Of a DNA stretch of 64,000 bases, positions 11,328 to 23,400 are shown piece by piece. This DNA comes from Anthopleura xanthogrammica (Eukaryota; Cnidaria; Anthozoa; Actiniaria; Actiniidae), in NCBI GenBank assembly GCA_964019055.1, contig OZ025208.1:8686539-8750538 (forward strand). Direction: 5' to 3'. The position numbers were made by a program, and so were the translations under genes. The number at the start of each line of letters is the position of its first letter. Position 1 is the stretch's first letter. Under the pieces are notes generated by a model. That model had not been told where the DNA came from, ran no database searches, and saw nothing but the letters and a program-made list of their open reading frames with translations.

Positions 11328-12042
11328 TCATTGAAATCTTAAGATGAATAATACCTGCATGCCTGTGCGGATAACATTACATTTATACACGTAGATCGTC
11401 TTGTTTCTCTGATAGTCCTTATATTCGTATAACGCAAATCGCGCGCGCTTATAGTCTTTAAATAATTTGAATCATTGTAAGACCTACTTTTCGCCCTGAT
11501 GATGCACAAGAAGTGCAAAAGCTCGGTAACTTATTAAAAATTCGTGGAAGAAACAAACGTAAACAAGAACATTATTTTTTTCCATTCTTAATCAAACTGC
11601 AAGCCAGTTTCGGTTGAGGTGCGGAGCATCCATCTTAAAACAAACACTACATAAATTCCTTGACGTTTAAGGCGCGGAAATTCGAGCAACAATCAAAATC
11701 GTGCAACGTGTCTCGCAACATGTTTTGCGTTGCAATTTGCAGAGCTCAAGATGGCGAGCAAGCTACATTTTTCATGACGTCCACAGTCATACCGCAACCC
11801 TAGGTTTTAACAGGTCACACGAGAGTTAACATTATTTGAAAGGCATTCATTTAATAATTTTATGTCCACGTGAGTCTTAAATTTGCTTTTGATTGAAGAA
11901 TTCACTATAAAAAAATAACATGGTCAAAAATTTAGGCTTTGATTAAATAAATATCGGGCCTGCGACAAACTGATGAATTTCCTATGCAATATTATGTGTA
12001 TACATATGACCCACAATGTCCTTTGGTCTTGGAATGCACTAT

Positions 12043-12332
12043 TCAGCGTTCAGTGTTCAGTGTTCAGCGTTCAGCGTTCAGCGTTCAGCGTTCAGTGTTC
12101 AGCGTTCAGCGTTCAGCGTTCAGCGTTCAGCGTTCAGCGTTCAGCGTTCAGCGTTCAGCGTTCAGCGTTCAGCGTTCAGCGTTCAGCGTTCAGCGTTCAG
12201 CGTTCAGTGTTCAGTGTTCAGTGTTCAGTGTTCAGTGTTCAGTGTTCAGTGTTCAGTGTTCAGTGTTCAGTGTTCAGTGTTCAGTGTTCAGTGTTCAGTG
12301 TTCAGTGTTCAGTGTTCAGTGTTCAGTGTTCA
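12043..12332. repeat. Heptanucleotide minisatellite (CAGCGTT/CAGTGTT)
   Basis: About 41 head-to-tail 7-mers. Up to about 12205 units are nearly all CAGCGTT with three CAGTGTT; from about 12206 to the end every unit is CAGTGTT. Because 7 is not divisible by 3 and no unit frame has a stop, all three + frames stay open here, which creates false ORFs. Confidence 0.95.
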
Positions 12333-12494
12333 ACTTTGTTAAATTTGCCTCCCAAACTCTCTCACAAGCTCGTACAACCACACGTACCCAAGCGCACACA
12401 AAATGTTATCATAATTGGTGCTGAAAGTAAAAAAAAGTAATGCTCTGCTGCAGTTAATCAAATAGTTTGGATCGACAAAATTTTTCACTGAGTC

Positions 12495-15400
12495 TCATTC
12501 TCGGATCCACAAATTGATCGCATAATCAGTGTTGGTTGAGCATTCGGTATAATCTCCAAAATCACATCCTGATCCAAATTTTGGTTTATTCGTCTCGGTA
12601 ACTGTAATACCATGGTCTGCTCTGTAACACCCATCACCTCCCCCGCCAATCATCATCACTGCTCCGTCAAGGTTACCTCCACCACCGCCACACCAAAATC
12701 CAATCTTCTGGCTATCTTGCATGGTACCATTGCAGTTAGCCTGGGAAAACCCAATAACTGACAAGTAATCTCCACTGTATGACACATCACAGCGCGCAAG
12801 GCAGTTGGCATTCTTCCAGGTCTTAGTTCGAAAGTTGCCGTAACTGGAAACCATGGAACGAAAAGTACGAAGCCCCAAGCAGTTGTAAACAGTTTGAAGG
12901 AGAGGAGTATGACAAGGATCATTAGAACGAGTCAGTTTTATTTCACGGCCCTGAATTGACGAGAATGCTGGCGATATCATGTCCTCATTGACGAAGGGAT
13001 CAACCGTGTTGCCTTGTGCATTGGAGGTATCATACCACCACGAACCGCCTGATTTAATCCAATTTTTATCATCTTTGTTTGAAAATCGGGCAATCAAAGT
13101 CCAATTATGATCCTTTGTCACATCGCGGTAAACCTTGGAAATAATTTGGTTGATTATGTGACTATTAGGCAAGTACTAAAAGACCCAAGAAATTATCAGT
13201 GACAATCAACAATCAGTTATAGACCTGATCCATCGCTATAGGGGTTCTATGAGGGAATGTCTCTTTTCAAGATCAGACAATAATCTCGGTTTTTTTTTGT
13301 TTTTTGTTTTTGGTTTAGTTGTTAGTTAGCTAGTCTGCTTGTTTTTATTGTTTTTTTGTTTTTGTTTTTTTTGTTTGTTTTTTGTATTTTGCTACTCCTG
13401 TTGTTTTGGTGAATTTTTTTGTTTTTTGTTTTTCTGGAAACGCAAACTGAAAATACACAGAACACAAAATAGATAATCGTGTGGTCTTTCTTGCTTACCG
13501 ACAGTAGCGCTCCGTTCGTATCAATAACCGTGTAATTTCCGCTTTTCTCCCGCTCCTCAACAGTCTTCATCAAACAATCTTCCTCTAAAAGGTTTATGAA
13601 CAAATCAATCAATCAAACAGTCAATATAAACAAATAACTGAACAAACAGACAAATGAACGCTGAACGTAGGATGAAGATACCCACAGATGCATTTACACA
13701 CCCATCTATCTATCCACCCATCCATCTATCCATCCTTCCGTCCGTCCGTCCGTCCGTCCGTCCACCCACCCACCCACCCGTCCGTCCGTCCGTCCGTCCG
13801 TCCGTCCGTCCGTCCGTCCGTCCGTCCGTCCGTCCGTCCGTCCGTCCGTCCGTCCGTCCGTCCGTCCGTCCGTCCGTCCGTCCGTCCGTCCGTCCGTCCG
13901 TCCATCCATCCATCCATCCATCCATCCATCCATCCATCCATCTTTACCAAAGTGAGTCGGTAGTGTCAACAAGAAAAATGAAATGAAATCAAAGACATAC
14001 TTTTTTCGCATGCAGATCCATAATATGGACTAATACACTGGCACACGTGCGTGTTGTTGTTGTAGAATGGCACACATGTCGCACCGTTCTTACAGGGCAT
14101 CGGGTAGCATGAAGACTAAAAAATGAAAGAAAATTTTTAAAATTTTAAAATTTTAAATTAAAAAAGAATAAAAAAGAAAACAGAAAAAAGAAAAAGAAAG
14201 AAAATATTCTTTTTTCAAATCCGTTTCGAGGAAAAAGCTTACAAAAATACATATAGACCAATACCAATGCAATTCTCTGTTGCCCAGGGTCTAGGTAATG
14301 TATTTGCGACCAGGCCTGCATACGAATTTTCCAAAGTTGTTAGCCTTGAGCCCGTGCATTTTTGTAATGCGGTATTGTAAAAATATATAAATAAAACGAA
14401 GGGAAAAGCCCCAGCTCGCCGTTCATTCAACCAACATTCGCATGTATTTCGATATTTTTTTATTTTCATAAAAACAGTACGTGTCGAAGGTATTTGAATA
14501 TATTGAAAAAAGAAAATAAACAACGGATTAAGAGTCCAATGTTCACGTGAAACTTCTTTGCACCTTGATTTAATACAAACATGCTTTTTGGAAGGGAATT
14601 TAGTCGAGCTCCTTTCACCATGGAAGGAGGTTCGCAGAGTCGTGTTTTTAACTGCGAATTTTGTTTCGACTCGTTTCGAAAGATTTAGAATGGCTTCTCT
14701 TGAGATATTTTGGACTTGAACGACGATTCAATGAACTTTTGAAGTCGTGAAGTTGACCGTCGTCCCTAATGGCTTCTAAACCTATGTAAAACTCGCACTG
14801 ACCAATTATCATTTCGAGGGAGGGGAGCCTCGACGTATTTAAAAAAGTTTATTTGATGCTTTACATTTTCAAGAATGATTTTATTTTATTGACGATAATT
14901 GTTATATCATGTTGTAAATATTGTTGTATATTGATTTTTTAAAGTTTTTTGAGTTTTAGTTTCGATTTTTCTGACCGAAAAAAATCATTCGTACCCTACT
15001 CTACTGAGGCAGGTTTTGGTGCGCAATTTTTTTCTGTCATTTTTTTCTATGCTAACAACTTGAGCTTGTTAGCTTCGCGCTGATTGGCTAGTTACATTTT
15101 CTTGTATCATCTAGGTTAGATCCAACTATCTGTAGAATATTCATGTGTTCCAGTGAAGGTCCATCGTGGAATGGGCCCTTCTCAAAATAATATTGAATGC
15201 GTGCGAGGTTAAAATGGAAATACAAAAAGATATGACACATTTTCCATCGAGAAAAAGCTTGCGGATTTCTTTTTTGATTTCATGTTAGCCTCGCATCCAA
15301 GATGATTTTGAGAAGAGTGCATTTCAAAGTGTTTGTATTGTTGAAGTTGCAATTGTGCAGTCCCTTTCCTTTAGCACTTTTACTTGTGATTATTTTGATG

Positions 15401-17992
15401 ATGAAATGAGGTTAACCCTGAGGATAGTTAGTAGTGGGGGACTAACTATTCTCTGAGTAAAGGAGTCTGTAAACTTGTTGAAAATCATATTCAGTGTTTA
15501 AATCTTCGTTTATAGTATAAAAAATATAGTCTTCATTGTTTTTAACATTCTGTTAATCATTTTCCGATGTCCTTGGACATTGAAATCAGCCTGTTTCAAA
15601 GCATTGTCTGATTATAAGAAAAATTGAAATTTTGAAACTTATTAAAAATTGATGAAGTAGATTTCAGATGTTTTAGCTTAAAATTATTATCACATTCAAA
15701 AACCGGACTCTCATGAAATCTCATGAATGTGAGAGCGCTCGCATTCTCTTGCATCCAAACCGTATATATCAAGTAAATTGGAAAGTTTCTTCAGAAAACA
15801 AAATGTTATTACAGTAAAATCAACTAAATATGTGCGAGAAACTATACTAGAAAGGATACAACGCCTTTTAACGAACATGCAAATAACAATGTCTTACGAG
15901 TCCAACTTAACAGTTGAACTCGACGTCTCAGCAGGACAAATTTCAGACAACTGATGTGTTCTGAATTCAGACATTTTCATTTTCTATGCTAGTAAACTTT
16001 ATTAGTATGAAGCTTAACGTTCAATTAATGCTGACAAATTCGTCAAATAAAACTGTGAGTTTATAGATACAATATGAGCGTCCGATCTCTTCTGTATGAG
16101 TATCGAAGAGCGAGCCGGAAGCCCTTACAGATAGGACGCCAATAATATTATGTATTGCTTATCAAATGTCTAGGAGCATGACTTCAAATTCAACTATTTT
16201 TTTTTTAGATTTGAATGAGTTTGTCTGAGAAAATTCATGTTTTTCCCATCCATGATAATTTACCGACTTCTCTTGGATGATTGTAGTCTCTTTTGCAGCC
16301 GTTTTTAGTGGCGATTTGAAATCGAGGCCGACACTAAAAACAGCTGCAAAGGAGACTAGGATGATTGATGAGCATTGTGTTTTTGGTCATTAATTATTCA
16401 TCAAGTCGTAATTTCACAAGTATAAACATTTTTTCACGCTAAAACAAAACAGTTAATGACGTAACAAAAAGCTTCGCAGTTCCTTTTTGTATCTCCAGCA
16501 CAAAGAAAACGAAAACAACTATGGCTATTTTTGCGCAACTGGCAGCTGCGAGAAACAAAAACCTGTTTTGATCATAGTCGGCGGAGCGGTTTGAAAATTG
16601 CACAATGCAACATGGATTTTATATCCCAAAGTTGGTGACATACAAATTTAACAAGTCCTTCAAACGCGAGGTCAAAATCTACCTAGTATTTCACTAATGC
16701 TTCAGCAATGTTTTTGAATTCCAGCACTTTGCAATCACTTATTCCAAAAATAGATTTTTTTTCAATTATGCAAAGTTACTACAGAGACATTTCTAGACTT
16801 TTTGGAATTTAAACATTTTCGTTTTTCTGATATATACTGCGATGCTATTATATTAAAGTATTTCAGTTCTGATCACGACCTCAGAAGTTTTCTACCTTCT
16901 TGCCTTAAGGCGCGATTACACGAAGCAATTTTCTCTGCAGCTTGTCTCCCAACGGTGTTGCGACACAAGTTTCAAGAGGGTTTACACGGTGCAACGGAGA
17001 CGCAATCGTTGCCGAAAGTAGAAACGAATTCTACTTTTCGCAACGATTGCTGCAACTTGTCTCGCAATGCCGTGGCGACACAAGTTGCAGAGAAGATTGC
17101 TCCGTGTAATCGCGCCTTTAGTAGCAGAGAATAAAATATTTTTAACAGTTGCTGAACTAGCCAGGTTGTTTAAAAGATAGTATAAAAGTATTCATGTTTT
17201 CATTCCATTCCCATTTCATAATAATCCTTGACATAGAATATTTTTAACAGTTGCTGAACTAGCCAGGTTGTTTAAAAGATAGTATAAAAGTATTCATGTT
17301 TTCATTCCATTCCCATTTCATAATAATCCTTGACATAGAATATTTTTAACAGTTGCTGAACTAGCCAGGTTGTTTAAAAGATAGTATAAAAGTATTCATG
17401 TTTTCATTCCATTCCCATTTCATAATAATCCTTGACATAGAATATTTTTAACAGTTGCTGAACTAGCCAGGTTGTTTAAAAGATAGTATAAAAGTATTCA
17501 TGTTTTCATTCCATTCCCATTTCATAATAATCCTTGACATAGAATATTTTTAACAGTTGTTGAACTAGTCAGGTTGTTTACAAGACAATTTAAAAGTATA
17601 TCTGAAAGGATTACCTTGAGACTGAAATGTACGAAGCTTGTTGCATTGATGAAATGCGTCGATGAGTTGAATATGTCTGTGGAAAGAAGCTCACATCTCA
17701 ACATCGCCCCCTTCTCCTTGACTTCCAGATTAAACGACAAACATTGATAGTTCCCAACGCAAGTAACTTGGCAGATTTTTGGATTTTTTACAGAGATCAC
17801 TGAGACTGGTGGCACATTGAGGTATTTGCGCTCGTGTTTGTTGAAGACAGCAAAGTTTAGCCCAGCTTTAGGATCTCTCATCATCGATGTATTTGCTGCT
17901 TGAAAACGAATTTCATCTTGTTCGCTTCCCGAGCAGTTTGATACGAACATCAATAAAGATGCCACTGTAAAAAGTGTAAACCTACACGGCAT
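12495..17992 (-). CDS. Secreted PAN/apple-EGF-fibrinogen-like (intelectin-like) protein, four exons
   Basis: Exons 17992-17615, 14115-14001, 13584-13499 and 13175-12495 join in phases 0, 1 and 0 to give 419 codons plus stop. The ATG at 17992 is preferred because it begins a clean signal peptide ([20 protein letters not shown]). Residues about 40-125 form a PAN/apple-like module with spaced Cys ([21 protein letters not shown]). Exon 2 is a complete EGF-like module with six Cys, ending [14 protein letters not shown]. Exons 3-4 carry a fibrinogen-related domain: [15 protein letters not shown], then [26 protein letters not shown], a Gly-rich loop and a C-terminal CYRADHGI. This layout is usual for cnidarian secreted or extracellular-matrix and lectin-type proteins; ligand and tissue are unknown. 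Exons end in consensus donors. The gene is intact as read. Confidence 0.85.
13730..13941. repeat. TCCG/TCCA tetranucleotide microsatellite
   Basis: TCCG repeats (about 13738-13902, with a CACC interruption near 13762-13779) switch to pure TCCA from about 13903 to 13941. This is intronic in the PAN-EGF-fibrinogen gene or flanks its third exon; the long +/- open frames here are artefacts. Confidence 0.95.
16284..16358. repeat. 75-bp foldback, AGTCTC..GCAGC family
   Basis: TAGTCTCTTTTGCAGCCGTT pairs with the 3' part AACAGCTGCAAAGGAGACTA. The same terminal motif bounds the longer inverted repeat at 44154-44455, so the two look like size variants of one family. Confidence 0.7.
16906..17120. mobile_element. 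MITE-like element with TTAAGGCGCGATTACAC ends
   Basis: The left end TAAGGCGCGATTACACGAAG and right end TCCGTGTAATCGCGCCTTTA are inverted copies. Internal arms repeat CAACTTGTCTCGCAA-like blocks in both orientations. Confidence 0.75.
17135..17542. repeat. Four identical-looking 102-bp tandem repeats
   Basis: AATATTTTTAACAGTTGCTG begins units at 17135, 17237, 17339 and 17441. A fifth, diverged copy starts at 17543 and runs toward the PAN exon's splice donor at 17614. The array is therefore an expansion of the intron's own 5' portion. The lack of visible differences among the four copies implies recent expansion or homogenisation. Confidence 0.95.
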
Positions 17993-18137
17993 TTTATTTT
18001 TTCGCTGTAAAACCGATAAAATACCCAACTGTGTCAACGGGATGTAATTTTCTTTTTTATCTGTATGTTTGTTCTCAGTGTAGAAGGTATTACTGTGAGA
18101 GAAAACTCTGGAAAACTCTGACGTCAGATGGACGCGA

Positions 18138-18158
18138 AAGAAAGAAAGAAAGAAAGAT

Positions 18159-18217
<59 letters not shown>

Positions 18218-18228
18218 AAGAAAGACGC
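18138..18228. repeat. GAAA then GA microsatellite
   Basis: GAAA units, a pure GA run of about 38 bp, then GAAA again. Confidence 0.95.
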
Positions 18229-19297
18229 TAACTTTTTATCAAAAGAGGATGTAGTCAAGAAACACAGCGGTATTTTTAAACCAGAAAAAAGGCCTATTCA
18301 AGAGCGTTTTAGTAGGAAATAAAATGCTTGTTTTCTTCAAATGCATTCTTTGTAAGACGAAGATACTGTACGTACATGCAAAATAGACTTGAACTTAGGA
18401 AATAGCATAATTATCCATTTCCCTGTTCTGCATTTTTTCTCATTACTTAGTTTTAAAAAGCTTGTCTGCTAGCAGTCCATTAGCTCTCTCACTGAGTCGT
18501 TCTGCCTGAAGGAACTTGATGAATGTCCACAACGAGAGAGTGAGCTTAGCATGCCTACTCTACGAATAATGGGAAGCTGGAGAAGCCGGAGAAAATGTTC
18601 CCAACTTTTTTTTGACCAAAAATAGTGATCATAAAATCACAGTTTGTTTGTATTGGTCATCATTACACTCGGTAAACGTTTTCGGTGGAGAGAGGGTATA
18701 GGATAATTACTAATAAAAAATACTTACTTTTAACGAAGTTTTATCAAGTATTAGGAATATTAGAAAAATATCAAGTATTAGAATACGATACTTAATTTAT
18801 AATATTCAAAATGTCCTCTGCTCAGATTTTGGTGAACTAAAGCACAGTTTATATCACACAACATCCTTCAAAAGGAATAATGTGCTGGTAGATATTAGTT
18901 ATAAGACATATATTGGCAATGTTTTATCGATCAAACTCCCTCCATCGGGAGCTTAAAAGAGAGGTGGGCTTAATAAATTTTATCCTTTAAAAAGGGGGGG
19001 CTTATTAGAGAGGGGGGGGCTTATTTGAGAGGGGGGCTTGATAGAGGATTTACGGTATATTTATATTTACGGTATATTGGTAGAGAAGCTAGACCAAAAT
19101 GCATGTCGTTTATCGAACTCAGAAAAGGTTTAAGCGAGCCCCATATAACAAAGGATAATGAACCATTATGTATTTAAATCATTTTAATTTTATTTGAATT
19201 TAGATAAAATTTATGGTCGCTTTTTTATTTACTTCCGCCGTTATCGAAGACGGCTGTTCATAATTTCTATATTACATGATTTGACGATTTTGTACAA

Positions 19298-19576
19298 GGG
19301 AGCGTTCATAATTTATGGGGGGGGGGGGGGGTAAGGGGGATATTACATTATTACATTTTGCAATAATATTTTGGGGTCCCCCCTTACTCAAACATAACAC
19401 ATTTTTCAGTGACCTCCCAATCTAGAGACTTTTAGTAGAAAATAAATGTCTCCCCCCCTTCGTTTCACAGTCTTTGGCTTTGAAAATAGTTTCGATAGTC
19501 CCCTCCCTCCCCAATTGTTACCGGACAAAATGGCGGGCTCCATCTCCGAATCCCTCATAAATTATGAACGCTCTCT
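19298..19576. mobile_element. MITE-like element with GAGCGTTCATAATTTATG ends
   Basis: GGAGCGTTCATAATTTATGG on the left is inverted as CTCATAAATTATGAACGCTC on the right, with a G run just inside the left end. Confidence 0.8.
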
Positions 19577-19732
19577 AATTGACATTTTCCAGCAGGCATG
19601 ACCCATCCCTCCCCCTGGAAAAGCTTAGTTTTCATCTGCAATTCACCAAGACTAAGAACATAATGCATTGCTGAGAAAACATTTGCTCAATTAAATTGAC
19701 GAAGCAAAAATTTGTTCATTCAGAAAATACAT

Positions 19733-19893
19733 CTACATCCAATGCATTCTGGGCATAAAGAAGGCTCGATAGCTGATTGGCCGGTGAAAAGCAGACCCCA
19801 GTCTTTCTCCGTGACGTACGAAATGTATTCTCCGATCATCGAAGAGGGGCGGTCGCACAGCAGAGAAGTCCATCACGTGACAGTCTTGATAAG
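19733..19893 (-). CDS. Candidate terminal exon of the GCM-domain gene
   Basis: The last firm GCM-gene exon ends in phase 1 at 20418. Here a pyrimidine-rich acceptor (TTTTTCTAAAAG) opens a 53-codon frame in matching phase, beginning YQDCHVMDF and ending MHWM-stop. No family motif supports it. If used, the whole gene would have 703 codons before the stop. The alternative is read-through past 20418 to a stop about 20 codons on. Confidence 0.3.
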
Positions 19894-20417
19894 CTTTTAG
19901 AAAAATGAAATATTTTAACTTTCAAAATTATATGAAATTTAGTAAAATTTAAAATATTTTAAACTTTTAAAAGTTATTTAGGATTCTTTAGCAACGTTGA
20001 AATTTATTATTCATTTATTTTTCTTTATTCACATTTATATTTTTTATATATACACCTTCGGCGTAATGTTTTCCCATTTTAGACCACGTGTTTTTCGCTG
20101 GAGAATAAGATTCTTTGTTTGAGTTGCACCCATACTCATTTTTTTTCTCGTGTGCAACCGTTAAACAAAGAAATAGGAGCTAGGCAATAGGCGATGAGCG
20201 ATAGGTCATTTTAAGAGGGAATCGAAAGAAATTATCGCCATCATCTAAAGACGAATAATCGAGGATCGAAAATATATATATTTTTAAATAGGTGTATGCG
20301 TAATTGTACTCCATGGATTAGTTGTACAACCTTTTGGATTAAAATAAACTCAAGACTTATCTATCTTTAATGGGGCAGTGATAAACACAGTGATAAAATA
20401 AAATAAAAAAATCCTAC

Positions 20418-23400
20418 CTGTTTTTGGCAAGAAGTCCTTCTGACATTTGATCCAGCGAAACACAACGTCACTCATGTTCTGTAATGTGGCATCACGTGGG
20501 TTATCACACCATTCCACTTCTAATGGAAAGATAACACAGTAACATTAACAGGTGATCAGATAAAACATCAACAAGGTGCATGGTCGATACCCCTAAGTGC
20601 ATGATTAGAAACCTACAACCCTGATAATCTTTTAGCTTTTAAGCCACTTAAAAAAAAACTTTTTTTTTCGTTGCGTCATGATATTAGTGAACTTTTCCTA
20701 TCGCTTTTAAACTCGTGGATACGCGAAGCGTTTGCTTGAGAGGTATGCAAATGCGTCACTCGCTCACTCGCTCACTATGATGTTAGCAGCTCCACAGGTC
20801 CCCCCCCCCCCCCCTGCCAAGCTGTGTCAATCCGGGGAACATTCATACGCAAATATGTAGAGTGGGTGCTTGGGTGTAAAGTGTAGTCGGTTGTGTAGCA
20901 ACATTTTTACACACAGTCCTCTTGATGGCGTTATACCTTAGTCAATATCCCTGGCACGCCAAATCATACTTTACTTGAATGAGGAATATAATTAGGTAAA
21001 TCCCTTTTACGTGACGTCAAAACAGCTCAATTTGGTGGGTTTGGGGGGGGGGGGGGGGAATAATTTCAATCTTCTGAGAAATGAAACCTCTTTGTTTTGT
21101 CCTTCAAATTGAGCTGCAGAAGTGCTGCAAGGGGTCTATATATTAATTCTTTTTACACGCCACGCAACAAGGATTCTCCTGGTACAGCGAGTGGCACATA
21201 AGGACTTAGTTTTCAGTCAGTCATTGTACTTACCTAAAAATGATTTCCTCCAAATCTCAAGGCGTTCTTGGTACGCCCCAATGGATGTGGCCACTGGGAA
21301 GACTTTGCAACCCACTAAAGAACTTCCCCAAAAGTTCCAGAATTCTCTGATAACTGAACCCAAGGCGCAACCTATTTCATTATGTTATAAAAAAGTATAG
21401 CATTACTATTGCTCTTTAGAACATCAATAATGATTTGAATTAGCTACGGAAGCTAAACAAACTAACAAGACTTTGAAGTTCTTAGTTGTGATGTAGGTTT
21501 TTCTTCTGGTTCACCGATTTTCCTCCCTCTACAAAACCTAACACGCTAACTATTCCAATTCGATCTTTGAATTAGCCTTGCGCGGACTTTGATCAACTTT
21601 TGTTGCAAGAAAAAAATGGAAAAAGGGGAGTCATCAGTAGCGATGCGCACCATCTATTCCACATTATCTTACCTGACAACATACAGTCTGCGCTCAAATA
21701 TTCCTGCACGGTGCAATTCTCATCTGTTAGTCTCTTCATCGTCTCGCAAAACTTCATCGTCATGACGGGGTCCTGAAGCCGAGAGATAATTTCTCTTTTG
21801 CAAAGTTCAAAGTGGGATTTAAAACCCTGAATGCTACTAGTTACTTTCTCACGTAGCATCTTGTATAGTGAGCTGACGCTCTTATATTGAAACACACGTA
21901 GTAATGTCTGTACTTGAGAGTTGATGATCATGTTAACAATTGCTTCAATGGCTAACTGAGCTTGCTCTGGTGTAAAGTCGTGAATAACCATCTGCCACTG
22001 TAAAGGACGTGAAAACTAATGTTAAAATAGGTATTAAAAAGACATGAAGAATGTATGACCGAATTGATAACCAAAACCGCGTACGAAGGTGGAGGGAGAC
22101 TTAGGAACTCTGTGACATTTTGTGGTGTATTTAGAAATTAATTTCGAATCGATATATTTCAAGAACGTCAGACGTTTTCATTTAGAGTGTTTATACCCAT
22201 GTTCATAATTACGCGACCCAGACGATTAGCAAGTGTAATTCGAGTAATCTGCGTTTTAGCTTCCGGCCGTCAATCAAATTTTCAACGGTTTGAGCTAGTA
22301 AATTTTTGATCGACGGCAGCCAAAAACACAGACGTCCTGGGCTGTGTTGGTCGCGCAATTATGAAAATGGGTGTAATGGAGCCCCTGAAGTTAACCTTCC
22401 CAATATACAGTCAGTTCTCTATTTCTATCAATGTTTGGAAGAGAAGGGAACAAAGTAGATCAAATGCTCCCTCTATTTCCAAGTCGCTATTCTTTTCCAC
22501 AGGAAGACCACCATACAAATCTTCATCCACAAATGACAAGATTAAAACCTACCTTTGGTGAGAAAATCTCTTCTCTCGGTGATGAACACAATCGTGCTAA
22601 AGTCTTCATATGTTGCACAATTCCTTCTCGAGTACCTTGTCGGTAAAGCGTTGCCATAACAACAGGCCACCCAACAACTTCGTGAGAAATCATTCTAGTC
22701 TCAAGTAGGTTGAAACCAGGGACAATGTCTTTAAATGTTTGACATAATAGGTATAGTCTGCCATAAGAAGCGATAGATGATTGATCGTGGGATAGCACGG
22801 CTCTCTGGATAAGATGCTCACTTTCCGGTAGAGTAACACACACATATTGTTCTTCTTCTTCCATCGAGAATCCCCTCAGCACCTCAGTTTGTAGGGTGTG
22901 GTTGATAGCCGCGTGGGTGGTTAAGATTTTGGACAGCGATAATTGATGGTCCTGATGGAGTTTTCGTTTGCGCCCTCGTTTGGAGGTTTCGGCTGCCTTT
23001 GCTGGCTTTGTTTCCTAAAACGGAAGAATGAGAATAAATTTTAAAAAAGTTGGTCAACAGGCATGCAGCAGCTTAACACAATATGCTTTATACATATGTA
23101 TATGATTCCTATTTGCTAGTGAATAGAAATTCACCGCATCGACGTCTGTCTTCTACAAACATGAAGCAATAGCCTGCTATTTTATGAGTATGTAAAGAAA
23201 ATTCAACAATTTAGTTGAATAAGACTTATCTAAACATTTTTAGGAAGATATGTACTTGTTCCATTGGCGAATCAAGGGTAACAGGGGGCTTACTTGTTTT
23301 ACCTCTAGTGTGCTTACGTAGTGCAAAAAATATGCAGCGCCTCAGGGAAATATGCTGTAAATTTTGCTCCAAATTATGCGCAATTTTTTCAACTAGTTTT

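Larger units (their letters stand above)
8770..12494. other. Intergenic, repeat-filled; no gene recognised
   Basis: Between the OAS leader and the fibrinogen-like gene I find only small inverted-repeat elements (listed separately), homopolymer C/G runs and a heptamer satellite. The open frames near 8962, 9511, 9976 and 10309 show no family motif or splice support. Confidence 0.5.
14116..17614. other. Intron 1 of the PAN-EGF-fibrinogen gene
   Basis: AT-rich, without a recognised exon. It holds an inverted pair at about 15180-15213 / 15284-15317 (TTCTCAAAATAATATTG vs. CATCCAAGATGATTTTGAGA), a foldback at 16284-16358, a MITE at 16906-17120 and the 102-bp tandem array. Confidence 0.7.
17993..19732. 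other. Upstream region of the PAN-EGF-fibrinogen gene and downstream region of the GCM gene
   Basis: Contains a GAAA/GA microsatellite at about 18138-18228, G-rich near-repeats around 18960-19040 and a MITE at 19298-19576. No exon recognised. The promoter of the lectin-like gene should lie just above 17992. Confidence 0.5.

Noticed and set aside
11973..12440. Three overlapping frames with SVQRSAF-type repeats
   Set aside because: Heptamer satellite; the 7-bp period makes the same peptide in every frame.
13654..14011. Open frames of Val-Arg-Pro-Ser or Asp-Gly-Arg-Thr repeats
   Set aside because: Tetranucleotide satellite read-outs.
17135..17542. Possible CRISPR-like array
   Set aside because: Units are contiguous with no unique spacers, and the setting is a eukaryotic intron.
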